DNA of 64,000 bases from Sitta carolinensis (Eukaryota; Chordata; Aves; Passeriformes; Sittidae): contig JAVUNC010000025.1 in NCBI GenBank assembly GCA_032173965.1, positions 15,824,001 to 15,888,000 of the forward strand, written 5' to 3'. Shown one piece after another: positions 1-12,610 of the stretch (the stretch's first letter is position 1; each line of letters begins with the position of its first letter). Made by a program: the position numbers and the translations under genes. The notes under the pieces were generated by a model. That model did no database searches and was not told where the DNA came from. It saw only the letters and a program-made list of their open reading frames with translations.

Positions 1-276
1 GGTAAGCGGAGGAAATCAATGGCAAATCAAAGAAGAATAGGTCAGCTATTCATTAGAGAAAGGATTGATCTCAGGGATATTAGTGGAGAGGAGGGCATGA
101 AATGAATCCTAAAGAAAAGTTTGAACTAACTGTGTCTGCAGCGAGCTGGCAGTCAGGGAGCCTTAAAAAAATTACTTGAATGTCTTGCATGAAAGGCTGT
201 TTGCAGAACTGCATTCTCAGAGTCAGATTTAATCGGCTGCATAGAGAGACTTTTCAGCCATAATGCAGGTCTTGCA

Positions 277-305
277 ATAAAAATAATAATAATAATAATA
301 ATAAT
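277..305. repeat. (AAT)n microsatellite
   Basis: An uninterrupted run of about eight AAT units, preceded by a short A-rich stretch. It is likely length-polymorphic. Confidence 0.9.
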
Positions 306-2453
306 TTGTGTATTTTTCATTGCATATACAGTCATCATGGGTATTACACATGAAATTATAATAATCTGCTTTCTGTTAGCATACATGCCGAAGCAAAATC
401 ATATTTGGTGTTCTCAGTGTGTTTTACAGCTTGATTTTGCTTGCTCTTGCCTTATTCCTAGAAAATGATCAATAGCTTCTGTGGGCCTATTATTCATCAT
501 GCTGTGGCTTTCATGAATAGCATGTTGCAAAGTCAGGTTTAATTTTGAGCTCTGGTGTAGGGATTTTTTTTAATTTTCTTTTTAGTGTGAAATATCAAAT
601 TTCTCTAGAGTAACATGTGACACAGTAAAAAAAAGTTGCAGTGTAGCTTACGTGCTAGTACAGTATTTATAATAGTCATGATACCATATGCTATATACAA
701 GGTATAGATATTGGTGAGGTCTAAGACACCAGTTTGCATTAAATAAAAATTGAATGCTGTTGTGCTGATCACTGACCACATTAACTCTGCAAGTGAGGCC
801 AGGGTACAGGTCTGGAGCCATAAACTGCTCGTGGGCACTTGAAGGATGGCTCCATGTCACTGGAGAGGACATGGGAGAGTTGACTTTATACCCAATTGTC
901 TCAGGTGCCCTAAAAGTCACTGTGTGCTGTATCTTTCATCCCAGAGGGTCCTGATGTACTTCTTCTTAAGTTTTTCATTTGTCATTTCAACAGAGACACC
1001 TTCAGGTAGTAAGGGAACAGCTGCATAATGTTGCTCCGTCAGCAACCTTTGAAAACCAGGTGGGTAATCTGGGTAGGGAGAATGGGTTCATAAATCAAAT
1101 TTGGCCCTAGAGCCCAGAGGTTGTAACTCTTATCCTTGGCAGAGTCTCTGTGGGACTGTATTTACTAAAATGGTCACGAGCCACATCTTATTCTAAGGAG
1201 AAACTCAATCTTTCAGTAACACGAACTCACTTAACATCATTATAGGCTTATGATTTTATTCTGACTCTGACAATTCCCAGGGCCCTTGGGTTGAAGATTT
1301 CCTGACCCAAGCTCTAATCAAGCCCAAACCTGCATTGCACAGCCTCCTTAGATCCCAGCTAGGGGTGGCACAGCCACTGGCCAGGACTTTGTCTCCTTCT
1401 CTCTGACAGAACCCATTGATGGATCTTTGTTATAGAGGCGCTCTGGCAAGTTGGTATCTGCAGCTAAATACACACAAAGTGCACGAGCTGCTGGTACAAA
1501 TTCCTTTCTGGGGACAGGAGTTGTCTTCTTATTTCACCGTACATTGAAACTCAAACTGTGAAGTTTTGGTTACTTTCTGCTGACTTTGAAACCACGCCAG
1601 AGGTGTTAAATCCCTGCCCAGGGTTTCACAGTCCTTGTGTTGTCTCTGCTAGGCTTCCATCACAATGCTGAAATAATTTCATGTCCTCAGCATGGAAACA
1701 TGCACACACATTGTCAATTCTTAATAAAGGATTCTTTCCATCTGTTCCCTGCAAGTTTTCCTCTCTCAGCCCCTAAAGACAGCAATCCTGCCAAAGCATA
1801 CCTTGCAAAGGAGTAAATGGCTTCTGCCCTGTCTGAACATGGGTTTCACAAAGGCTTTTCACTTCATTTTACTTCCTTTCAGCTGTGTTTTGATTTTTGT
1901 TTTGATTAGAATTACTGTCTGTAATATTGCTTTCCTGTTTTTAACTTTTTCTCTCCAGCTGACTTATTCTTGCTTCAAAAGGAAGAATATCACCACCAGA
2001 AAACTGGGAAGGGTGGATTTTTTACATAAACTAATCAACTTTGGAAATATTTGGAAGAATATTCCATGGCTAAGCCTTTTTCTAATACTAAATGGAGATT
2101 TTATTTTGCTTTCTTTTTAATCTGTATTTGTCTCTTCTTCCCTAGATCTAATAATAGAAATGTCTGCAGTTCTAAAGAGTTAGAGTATTAAAAACCCAGT
2201 AGAGTCAGGAAAGATCCATCTACAAAGGCAGTAGAGCCAGGAAAGTTTTCTATAAAACCACAGATTTTTTAATGCCCAAAGCATCAGCCTTTTTCTCCTT
2301 TTTTTAAAAATCCTGTATGTTCCCTCTGATCCCCACCCCCCAGCAAACTGGGATGTGGAAGAAATGTAATTTTGGCTGCTGGGGTGCTGCCTGCAGCCCC
2401 TGCCTGGGCAGCACCTTGCACACAAAGGAGAGCTGGTGTTTCTGCAGGGAAAT

Positions 2454-2483
2454 GGGGAGGGGGCTGAGTGCCTGGGGAGGGGG
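2454..2483 (+). other. Potential G-quadruplex motif
   Basis: Four G runs on the plus strand (GGGG, GGGGG, GGGG, GGGGG) are separated by loops of 1, 10 and 1 nucleotides. The surrounding 2390-2530 segment is GC-rich compared with its flanks. Folding is inferred from the pattern only. Confidence 0.55.
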
Positions 2484-5400
2484 ACGAGCCTGCAGCAGCT
2501 CCCCCAGCTCCGGGATCCCACGAGCAGCAAACAATTGGCTGAACAGAGGCCACCGCTTGTAAATGCCCCTTTCTCCACCTTCTGCTACCAGGCAGAGCTG
2601 CAGATTTCCCTACCTTGGGAAATCTTGTGCCTGGATAAGAAAATACTGGAGGAAAAAAATGGAGAGAAAGCCAAAATTAAGCATGCGATCCTGAATGTTT
2701 AAGGGAAGCAAAGGGATGCCCTCGTGTGCTGTGTCATCCTGCTGCTTAAATGAGAAATGGGGGATGAAAGGAGAAAAGAGAAGGGGCACGTTTAGGCTGA
2801 AAATTTCCATGAAGTAATGGCACTAAGATGATTTGAATGACCCACAGGATGAATTTAGCCTGACGTGTAAAATCTATTTCTACCATTATCGCTGCTAACC
2901 TAAGCCTATTCACGGATAATTACAGTCAAGTGCTTACCGTGCTCTTGCTCATCTGTTTTTCCCTCCTGCCCATTTAGTAAATGCATCAGTTATGTATTAA
3001 CACTGGTATGCTGTGTCAAAGCAGCAAGAGCTTTGAAATTAGGCAGCAGAAACAGAATATCATAGGACAGGAAAGTGAAATCTGTAAACAAAGGGTTGTA
3101 AAAACAGTCATTAGAAGTCAGTCGTGTTCTAGCAAATTAGGATCTTAGAAATAATCTGAATTTACAACAATGTCAATGCAAATGGAAGTAAAATGTGGTA
3201 AGTTTGGCTAAAATGCAAAACAAAAAATCCTATTTTTGCATTACTTGGGTCAAAACAGATCCAAGCATGAAGAAAAGTCATTGTTTGTACCTGACTTAAA
3301 ATGCTGCTGAAATTCAGGAGAAGTTATCTTCTGCTGTACAGTGTGAATCTCCTGCACAGACACATTCCATAAATACTCTTCTCTCCACCATGTTCTGGAT
3401 AAAATTACTAATGTGTAGGTCCTGTCAGCTTTCTTCCTCATCACATTACCTGGCACTGAGTAAGGGGTTTGACTGAATCCACAGCTCCTGTGCAAAGCCA
3501 AGAGATGAGGAGTGCTATGATATCTGTCCATACAGGAGGTGAGATTAGGAAAAGTGCCTGAAGAATGGGATTTATCCCACCCAGAGAGTATATTTTTAAG
3601 TATTTTAGAAGCAGAGGCATCTAGGTCTCCCCTCCTTCCTGATAAATTCCTTCTGAGTGCTTGGGTGGGTGCCCAAGGGTGGAGTTAGTCAGGATTTGCT
3701 CTCTCCTCTGAAAATGGGGCTCAGGTTTAAGGGGCTCCACCACCTCCACAGAGCTCTCCTTTTCCTTACAGACACCTCTGCCCCTTCAACTGCTCTGGTC
3801 TTGCTTAGCTGTCATAAGAGCTCTTGCCTATTTTAATATATTTCTTGTCTTTGCAGGGGGTGGTGGTTCTTCTAGTGCCAGAACAGAACAATTTACCTGG
3901 AATCGAGTCTCTCAACCTGTCCTTCTTCAGGAAGAAAAAAAATGTCTTCTATCTGAAAATAAACAGAGCTGATATGAAAGCTTATATCAAGAAATAATAA
4001 TCACATTTCACCAAATTTCAGTCGTTCTAGAAGCTGCCTGGAAGTATTAAAATGTCTGCTGCAACTCATCTCATTGAAATATTTCTGTATTGGAAGCTCT
4101 TTCATCACATTATAAACATTTCATCAGGTTATAAAAACAACTTGGGTATCTTATAAATATAAAAAGTCTTGAGCTCTGAAACCCTCTTGTAAATAAAGAA
4201 TGTGGCTGTGAAATAAAATCCCTGGTGGGATTTGTTTCTGTCCTTTAGGACATTACTTTGAGACAGGCAAAGACAAAGTAAAAGCTGGAGATGATGGCTG
4301 GTAAGTGGAGAAAAGGCAAAAGTAATAAAAAATGTACACACAGGGGTTGCTAATATGCAAAGACAGTAAGCAAGTCTCACCGACTTCAGTTCTGAATAAA
4401 TCATGCTATGTGTACCAGGGTCATCTCCTTTTGTCATCACACATCAAGTAAAGATGAGAAACCCAAGTCAGCCTGGTTCACTTAAAGTTACTTCCAAAAT
4501 GTATTCAAAATCTGTCAAAGGTAGGAAGTGTTCTCTAATTCTTTGTATGTCCCATAAAAACTGTTACATTATTGATTTTTAAAATCTTTTAATTCAAGGT
4601 TGAGGAAAGAGTTTTGAAGGTTTGTATGACTGTTTGTTTTTTCCATGGGGATGATGTCCACAGCCTCTTGGAAAGGGTTCCAGAAAGGAGTCCTACTTTT
4701 AAAAATAGCTGTTTCTCTTCCTTCCATTAAAATGACAGAAGAAATACTCATCTCAGTAACATTAAAAACAACTTTTAGAGTTTCCCCTTGCCATCCCCAG
4801 TGGTAAGGCTGAGCTCTAGCAGAGGGAAGTCCTGCTGGCATGGGAGTTCCTTGGGGGTGGGTCTCATTCTCAGGGGTGCAGTGGGCTCTGGGCACTGCCC
4901 CAGACACAGCACTTGGTCATGTGGATATGAGCAAGCTGCTCAAGAGGGATTTTCCAAAAAGGCCAAAGCACTTCAACCAAGCATCCTACGCTGTAGCATC
5001 TTCCTTTTCAGGCCACTGAGAAATTGCACAGTAAGGTACATAGCACTTGATAATTTCTTTCAGTTGTTTGACTTCCTTTCAGGTGACAAATACTTTTTTT
5101 TTTCTTCAGTTTTTGTGTTGAAAAGAATTATAAGGAGATTAGTAAAAGGTAGTAATTTCCAATCACCATGCACATGGCAGTTACCTGACCATCTGTGCTC
5201 ATCGGTTATTTTGGTTTTTACTTACTCTACTGTTGACTCTGCAGGGGTAAAAATAAGCAGGGTACATACTTTAAAGTAAATAGAGATACCTTTGTCATGC
5301 TTTCAGTCACATGTCAGGGGCACAAAGCCAGTCCAGTGCCTCTGGACTGACAGGATAAGGTCATTTCAGAGATCTACAGCATTTTTCCTCTTCAGCTGCT

Positions 5401-5930
5401 CTCTCTGACGCAAGCTCACCTCTCTGGAACAGCAAATAATATTCCCAAAAGGATTTGATCACCTCATTTTGCTTCATCCATAAATACCCCTGTGTGTGCC
5501 TGTCCTCCATTTCAAAGGAGGGAAACATCCCTGGCACTGATGCACAGAGGGTGCCCGTGGTAGGGATTGCTCCTCTGTGTGTCCCCCCAGAACCTGACAG
5601 CAGGGATGCTGAGGAGGCAAACAGAGCATGGCTCAAGGCTGAGTGTGCCCCTGCCCTGTGGGCTAAGCTCCTGGCTGGCAAGGGGCAAATTCCTGCTCTC
5701 TGCATTTAGGGCACCTAATTTATGGTACAGTTTCAGGTTACAGCTAGACTGGTCCAGCCAAAAGGAATGTTCTGCTCCTCTCCCTCTCTCTGTCTTCTGC
5801 TGCTCTTTGGAACCCTAGTGATGGTACAGCTGCAGGGGGAATTGGTCCATTTGGCCTGCCCTACAAAAATAGTTCTATTTTTTTATTTTCCTAACTCTGT
5901 GCTGAATTAAAGGACCTTGCTCCAACTTAT

Positions 5931-5954
5931 ACAGATATGTATACATATATCTGT
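5931..5954. repeat. Near-perfect 24-nt palindrome
   Basis: ACAGATAT and ATATCTGT flank a GTATAC core with a 2-nt AT offset, so the site could extrude as a short AT-rich hairpin. Its role is unknown. Confidence 0.6.
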
Positions 5955-8900
5955 ATATAAAATACAGGGAGGGATGGCAGGGACTGCATTTGGAGTTGCT
6001 GCAGTGGCAAAAAACCTTTTCAGCAGAAACCCACTGCTTAACAGGGGTTTACTGAAATGTCAAGTGGCATCTAACTTGCAGAAAGAAAAGGAATAAATCT
6101 TAACATTTCATGCTTTCTAGATCTGATGTGAAGGGGAAGAATGGGGGTGGATAGCTGGGGTAGCTGCAACTGGGAGCTAGCCTATCCATGTTTCTAACAG
6201 AGAAGTTACTTAGCAGAGGGAATTCTCCAATTTTCAAACCATGCCTCTTCTCTTCTGCAAGAGTTTTGGGGCTTCATATGTACCTGCTTTTCCAGGTGTA
6301 CATTCTCTTCCCTGGATAGGCACATCAGCCAGTTTAATAAAGAAACAGAAAACCTATCTCTGACTGGTTGTGGGGAGCCCCTTTCTCCTCTATTTAGATC
6401 ATCTTATCTAAACCTGGGCAGCATAAATAGCTCTCAATAGTCCAGGTCTGCATATGCACCCGAGGTCAATGATTGGAATGAATTTGGGCATGTAAGACCA
6501 CAGTTGTCTGGTACTTGATCACATTGCCAGCAAAGAAAATTCAGAATTTCTTGGTTAATTGTAGGTGGCATGAGAGGGGTTTGGATATGAAGCACTGTGA
6601 CACTTTCAATTTTGGTGCAAAGCTTGCCCAGTGCAAGGAGATAGGATGAGCCATGTGTATACATTTGGGCAAGACTTGGATCTATAAATAACACTTGCAG
6701 ATGTTTACAAGGACTTAATCTACAGAATTCCCCCTGACTGGGACACAAGTCTTCATGAGGACAGGTATGTTCCTTTACTGAAGTGGTCAGTAACTGGTTG
6801 TTCATGCTAGTTTACTAAAGGCAAATATTGCTCAGTGGAAGTGCAACCTCTCCTTTGTTGGGATGTAAACTGAGTAACATCATCCATCCTGTATTAACTT
6901 ACCCTTGGCCTTACATGGGATAAACTGGTGAATGAAACCAAATACAACGAGATAGTGAACAAAAAAAAAATGTCAAAATTTATTTGAGTTTAGTCAGTAA
7001 CCCAGGAATGAGAGCTGTGGTGGTTGTGGTGATGAGCCCGAGGAATGCTGCTGGTATTAAGAGCTCTTTGCTGTGTCACACATTCCTGTGTTTTGCAGGA
7101 TCTGAAGGAATTAGCCTCAGGAAAGCTCAGAGTTTATTTCAGGTGGGTAAACTCTGTTTTCTGGCCTTTTGGTCGCTGGTGGGAAACATTCAGAGCGATT
7201 GAAGGAAAGATCAACCGGCCGGATAAGAACTTGTTATCTTCCAGATGGCAGGTTCTGAAAGCAGAGAAGAGGGCTGTGTCTGTCAGGTGTAGGCTAGGAA
7301 TGACAAAGAAATTTAACTCCATTCCAAAAATGTTAACCATATTGTTCATGCCCAGCAGTGAGGGGGCCTGTGGCTGCTGTGAGATTAACCTTGTGACCCC
7401 AACAAGAGTTCAGACCAGCCTGCCAAAAGCATTATGCTCCAAGGCAGTAATCGTTCTTTATCAGAAGAACAGTTACTTTGCCTGGTTTTCATGCCCACCT
7501 ATGAATTGCATTTTGGCTGCAGCACCACCTTTAGGGAATGGTGTGTAGTTTAATTATTAACAGCAGCAGATTCCTAAAGGCTGTCGACAGCCTCTTCAGT
7601 GTGGTTTGATTTGCCCTTAAAAAGTAGCTGGATGTGAAAATGTACTTCTCTGGTATAACAGTGATTTTCCACAGGGCTGTTATGGGCCTGGTAGTAGACT
7701 GCAAATTATTTCAGAGCATGTAAATATTTTTATTCGAGGAAATGGGGAAAATTTGTTCTTGTTATTTTCAAGCAGACTTAAGAGCTGTGTTTTTAGAACG
7801 GCTGTGCCTATTTATGGCCACCAATTTCAGATCACCCTGTGAAAGGCACCTGTTTGAAGAGCTGCAGCACTGAAACCATTGCAGCCTCGGTGGTCCAGAG
7901 AAAGGCTATTACATGGCATTAAGAGCTCATAGGGCTGTAAAAAGTGAGTGAACTTTTGGGCCCAGAGGCTCTTCAGCAGGTTTGCAGAGAGCCAGCTGCT
8001 CCTGAGTGCTCAGCTTCCATGGCTTGGTGGAGCTGGGGCTGCTCTGCCAAGTCCTCCACAAAAATCACAGTTGTAATAGTTTCCCACAGTTGTGGGACTT
8101 TTTCACATTCTCTCTTGACAGGTTCTTTCAAAGATAAAGTGTGAAGTGATTTAGTATTTTGTTCAGTAGGCTGATTCACTCAGTTTTACTCTGGTGGTTC
8201 AGGCATTTTGTCACAGCTGTATTACAGCACGTGCTTGTAATAAATATGCACTGAACAAGAAAATAACTAATTTAGGCCGCAGAATATTTTCATTGTGGTC
8301 ATAAACACCAGTTTCAAAATACATGAAAGGCGTTTTTTTAAGGAAGAAATACTCCTTTAATAATATAATTTTATATGGAAACTGCTGCACCAACTTTATA
8401 GCTGCATCAGATCACTTACAGTTTTCTGCAAATATCTGGATCCTTACTGCACCCCCTTGCCTAACTTTTCATCTTTCTGACACCTCAGGCTCCGTGGATG
8501 CTGAGAGTTGCATTTGGGAACAATTTAACCAAGCATACCTCCTGCTTCTTACCTTTTAACATGAAGGAGATTGACATAGGACATCATTTCTACTTTTCAG
8601 GAGCACTGTGGCTGCTCATACTAGTAAAGCAGTCTGCAAGTACAAACTCCTACTGCTGCAGACCACTTATACCCTAGAAAATGCTAAAACTGTGCCTCTA
8701 AGTTCTCCTTTCCAGTTTCCATGCTGTCTCTTGATCATCTCAGTGTTTGTTGTGATGGGGATGCTGTCACCTGCTTTTTGTGCTCAACAGATGCTGCCAG
8801 TGTGACCCTAACAGGGCACTCCAGGCTGCAATCTCCCTTGGGACTGGGAGGATCCCTCTGCCAGCCTTTCAGGAAAAAAAAAAGCTGCAGCAAAGCCATT

Positions 8901-10951
8901 CATCTCAGGGCACAGGCATTACACCACACGGGGAGATGGGGAGCTTTTAATGCATGAAGTCACTGCCATTCACAGCAAACTGTCTTTAGCCGTGTTTAAA
9001 ATCCCTTGGATGCCTCTGGGTGTGCATGTGCACTGAGAAACAGATAATTGATAGTGTGAGGTCTTTGATACGTTTTTTCAATGAGGCTAATTGTCTCTGC
9101 ATAATTTTTGGACAAGCCTGCAATAGCGATGTTTGGTTGCTGCCCAGGATTAGCATGTTTAGCAATAGGAGAAGGAGAAATAGAGAGAGATGGCATCCAG
9201 TACCTAGGTGATGGGCCCAGCTCAGTGACATGCATCTGAATAAGACATGCCTATTTAACCCTGGAAACATTTTTCTAGCTAATCATGGAATGTGCATGAC
9301 ATTTGTTATTACTGACATTATAATGCTTCCATTCACTCTACTAGAACTGCTAAGCTGTTCCCACTGAAAGTAATGGAAGCTTTGTATAAGCTGAAGGGAA
9401 GCAGAATTGGATCCCACTAGAGCAGGTCAGAAAGTTTCTCTACTCAGCTTTCTTTTTAGGGAGCTGGATAAGTGATGTGGAAGCCCTCCTGCTGCAGTTT
9501 TGGTAAGAACACATTGGGCAGTTATATGCTTTACAGTAATCTTTATTTCCAGTTTATAAGTTTGCTCTAAGAGTATCTTTGAATTTCTTCGCTTTCAAGA
9601 ATGCAGTTTTATTGGATTTTGCTTTATCTTTATTACAGAGGACATTGTAATTCAATTTTCATTCCCACCAGAAGCACTGTGTGATCATGAAAATCACCTT
9701 AGGGCATGGCAGGCGAGCTAGAAAGCTGAGGGAGCAATGCTGGCCCTCCCTCCTGGAATCAAAAGGATTTCTTGTCCCTGTTTTGTCACTGGCTGTCACT
9801 GACAGTGACCAAAGTGCCATTTTGCACCAGGGGAAAAAAACCATCATTGGTGCACTTGACTTGCCTGCCTCTCAGAAGTGCTACAGAAATGTTTGAGAAT
9901 TAGACAAAGTCACAGAAGTGAAAGACACAAATGGGAAGACACGTGGAAACATTAGACACTTAATTCACTGATGTGTATGTGCATGTTCTGGCACCCTATG
10001 TATATTTGAAATACTGGGCCAAAATGTACTAGGACAAGATGTCAGTATTAGAGCACTCTGCAGTCTGCAAATAGGTGTGGAACTGGGGTGCCTTTGGTTC
10101 CCAGGCAGTAGCTTTCTCAGTCCCAGTTGTAATTACATATTGGTTTGCTGTTGCACAACCAAAAAATACCATAAAGTTTGTTTTGATCACTGCATATTTT
10201 CCACTTGCAGGTTTGTTTTTTTAATATCCTTTGAAATACCTCCTCCACTTTCTTGTTGAGAGCAGAAACTGGGCTCACAGAACAGGCAGATTTCTGTTGT
10301 TTCTCAGTCAATCTGGCAAAAGAATGTTCTGATGCGAGCATTTTCATTAGACTCAAGGTGGTGTTGAGGAATTGATTTGTCCCTTTAATGCCCTGGTGTG
10401 TTCTGTTTCTGCATGTAATTTAGACAGCTATCTAATAAAAGGGTTTTAAATGTAACAATAACATTGCTCTCTCTTTTTGTATCTGGTGGCACACCTCCAA
10501 TTCCTCCCTCAATATTCATTACCTGTAGAATGCAGCAAAGCTTTGGGGACAAGAATAATGTTTCTTAACGTTTACCCAGCATTAGATATTCATCAAGTGA
10601 GTGCTCGTTGGAGCCTAAGCCTCTAATCAATAGGAAGCTGCATCTCCTGAGGATACAGTGTAGTAGAATTAGTTGAATTATTGAAGGCAGGGGGTAAGGA
10701 TTCAGCTGTGTCCATGGCTGGAATATGGATCTGAGAGGGCAGTTCTTCTTTCTTACTGTGCAGCACTCTTTTCAGTCCCATACTGAAGGGGACTCCAGCA
10801 TCAAGAAATAAAAAATTTCTGAAAAAAGCCTTCTGACTGTGTGCTGAAGGTCCATGTAGGGACACAAGGGTGAGCAAGTTGGGATGACAGACTGAGCAAC
10901 ACCTGAGTCCTGTCCACTGCAGAGCTCCTGCCACTCTTCCAACAGGGCTGT

Positions 10952-11588
10952 GGAATAGAATATTTTGAGTTGGAAAGGTTTATAGCACATCTAGTCCAAC
11001 AACCTTGCAATGAGCAGGGGCATCTTCAACTACATCAGGGTGCACAGAATCACATCCAGTCTGACTTTGGGTATTTCCAGGGATGGGGCATCTGCCACCT
11101 CTCTGGGCAACCAGTTCCAGTGTTTAACCACCTGCTTTGTAAAGAAAAGGTCTTTCTTAGCTCTTAGATCTAATATACCTTCTTTCAGTTTAAAGACATT
11201 CCCCCTTGACCTTGTAATAGTCCCTCTCCAGAATTCATGTACCCTTTAGGTGCTGGAAAGCTGCTAAAAGGCATCTCCAGAGCTTTCCCTTCTCCATGCT
11301 GAACAACTCCATCTCTCTGAGCCTGTCTTCAGATGCTCCAGCCCTGTGAGCAGCTCAGTGGCCCAATGTGCAGGTTTCTGCTGGGGTAGAGTTAATTTTC
11401 TTCACAGTGGTTGATACAGCTTGGCTGCTGGCAGGGGTTAAACCATGACAGTCCTTCTCTGGGCTCCTCCAAAGGGTCCATGTCCTTCTTAAATCTGGGG
11501 GCCCCACTGATGGATGCAGTACCCTGGGCAGGCTCTCACCAGACTGGAGTAGACACCTCTCCCTCAGCCTGTTGGTTACACTTCCTCT
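10952..11588 (-). mobile_element. CR1 LINE fragment (3' portion), interrupted by an LTR remnant
   Basis: The plus strand reads as the complement of an avian CR1 3' region. It begins with the GAATAGAATATTTTGAGTTGG-like end, then carries the familiar blocks GGGATGGGGCATC, CTGGGCAACC, GTTCCAGTG, TTTCAGTTTAAAG, CATTCCCCCTTG, GGTCCATGTCCTTCTT, GGATGCAGTACCC and CTCACCAGACTGGAGTAG. The element is therefore on the minus strand with its 3' end at the left. It is 5'-truncated, as most CR1 copies are, and keeps no usable reverse-transcriptase frame. Positions 11367-11450 are foreign: CR1 sequence stops at CTCAGTGGCCC and resumes at CCTTCTCTGGGCTCC. The right edge is where a second CR1 3' end begins. 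Confidence 0.9.
11367..11450 (+). mobile_element. Collapsed 84-bp solo LTR inside CR1
   Basis: The segment starts TGTGCAGGTTTCTGCTGG and GTAGAGTTAATTTTC, and ends GGGGTTAAACCATGACA. These are the two termini of the common avian LTR seen nearly full-length at 56,770-57,342, joined with about 490 bp of the middle missing. It sits inside CR1 homology, so it inserted after the CR1. A clean target-site duplication is not visible. The internal deletion may have happened before or after insertion; the sequence does not say which. Confidence 0.8.
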
Positions 11589-11671
11589 CATAGAATCATA
11601 GAATCATTAAGGGTGGAAAAAACATCCAAGATCATCCAGCCAAACCTTCGACCAAATACCACCGTGCCCAC
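11589..11671 (-). mobile_element. Second CR1 3'-end fragment
   Basis: CATAGAATCATAGAATCATT is the complement of the octamer tail of another CR1 subfamily. It is followed by a GGTGGAAAAAACATCCAAGATCATC block and ACCACCGTGCCCAC. The tail abuts the interior of the first CR1, which suggests a nested insertion. Homology stops exactly where the family A LTR begins at 11,672. A short CTAAACCATCCC string near 12,155-12,166 might be its continuation on the far side of that LTR. Confidence 0.75.
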
Positions 11672-12152
11672 TGTGAAAAACGAGGTTCACTTTCCTGGTA
11701 AAGTTTAAAAATGTTTAATAAAGACAATAACAGATATATAAAATAAAGATTAAGCAGCTGGCTGGTGCTCTGCTGAGAGCACACTGGTGTCTTGGAACCC
11801 CCCCTTTTAATCCTGTTCTTCTGCATGGATTTATGCACATTCACTTTTCCAGGAACTGTTCTGTATGTCACTCCTTGGGTCTGTCAAGTGCAATTCCACT
11901 TTTATTCGGTTCTTATCATCTTTTGATTTGGGCTTTGGTCTTTTTATTTACAGGTAGTGAGTGCTGAGAGTCGCTTGTGCCTTTTTTGAAATTATCTATT
12001 CAGGCAGCTGCAACACACTACACCTAAATTCCAAACTACAGAAAAAACTCATTACACATCTATTCAGGCAGTTAAAACACACTAAAAACTACAGAAAAAA
12101 AATCATACTTATAACATTAATTCCAACATTCCAAAAGCCAATGCCAAAACAT
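11672..12152 (-). mobile_element. LTR-like element, family A, copy 1
   Basis: A sharp left edge at TGTGAAAAACGAGG starts about 480 bp that align with 19,529-20,020. On the minus strand it reads like the R-U5 part of an LTR. An AATAAA signal (plus-strand TTTATT at 11,901-11,906) is conserved in both copies and followed by about 230 bp ending in CACA. Both copies carry the same internal tandem duplication of about 64 bp, here at 11,996-12,059 and 12,060-12,105. The right edge is uncertain: similarity to copy 2 fades near 12,150. The element interrupts a CR1 tail. No retroviral coding sequence adjoins it. The family name is unknown to me. Confidence 0.7.
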
Positions 12153-12189
12153 GCATCTAAACCATCCCACAAAGGTTTGTGCAAAGGCT

Positions 12190-12610
12190 GCAGCCCAGCG
12201 CAGCGTCCCTGTGACCGTAACGCAGGGCGGCGGAGGAGACGAAAATTCAGCAGCCCGGAGTGGGGCAGCCTTCGTGGGGGCCAGGCAGGCCGGTCTTTGA
12301 AGTCCTGGAACAGTTTCCAAGTGCCGTTTGTGCCCCTGGCTGGGTTTGCACACACAGGGCATTACCTCACCCAACAAAGCCGCGTCCGCCGGGGCGCACA
12401 ATGCCGGGGGCTGGCTGTGCCCATGGGGGGCTCCCGGTTACCCTGGGAACGCCGCATTCCAGCATCAGCTGCTAATGTGCAAGGCATGCTGCTGGGCCCT
12501 GAGCATGGGAACATTCTTGCATACGTTATGAGACAGAAACAAACCGACTTTCAGCAGAACAACAGCCAGGCATAATCCCCCCGCCCCGCCCCTCGCCTTC
12601 GCCCACCCCT
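12190..12610. promoter_or_regulatory. CpG-rich patch with GC boxes
   Basis: I count about 20 CpG dinucleotides between 12,196 and 12,465 in sequence of about 60% GC, against CpG-poor surroundings. Sp1-like CCCCGCCCC lies at about 12,580-12,592. The patch lies immediately upstream, in the minus-strand sense, of the family A R-U5 homology. It may be the U3 promoter of that LTR, a different LTR fused to it, or a small host CpG island. Copy 2 of family A lacks it. A 204-codon plus-strand frame (11,961-12,575) crosses the LTR and this patch and looks like a by-product of composition. Confidence 0.5.

Larger units (their letters stand above)
1..10951. other. Intergenic DNA, no gene recognised
   Basis: This stretch is AT-rich and CpG-poor, with one AAT microsatellite near the left edge, a G-run cluster at 2454-2483 and a near-palindrome at 5931-5954. 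The longest open frames are 163 codons (plus, 4788-5279) and 167 codons (plus, 7045-7548). Both translate to Trp/Cys-rich protein without a domain I know, and neither has convincing splice-site or Kozak context. I read them as chance frames. No CR1 or LTR fragment was recognised here, but old, highly diverged repeats could be missed by eye. Confidence 0.6.

Noticed and set aside
4788..5279. 163-codon plus-strand frame
   Set aside because: The translation changes character along its length, resembles no family, and overlaps competing frames.
7045..7548. 167-codon plus-strand frame as an exon or small gene
   Set aside because: No recognisable domain and unusual Trp/Cys content; its length is within chance for this window.
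11961..12575. 204-codon plus-strand frame
   Set aside because: It lies antisense across an LTR-like element and a CpG-rich patch; no independent support.
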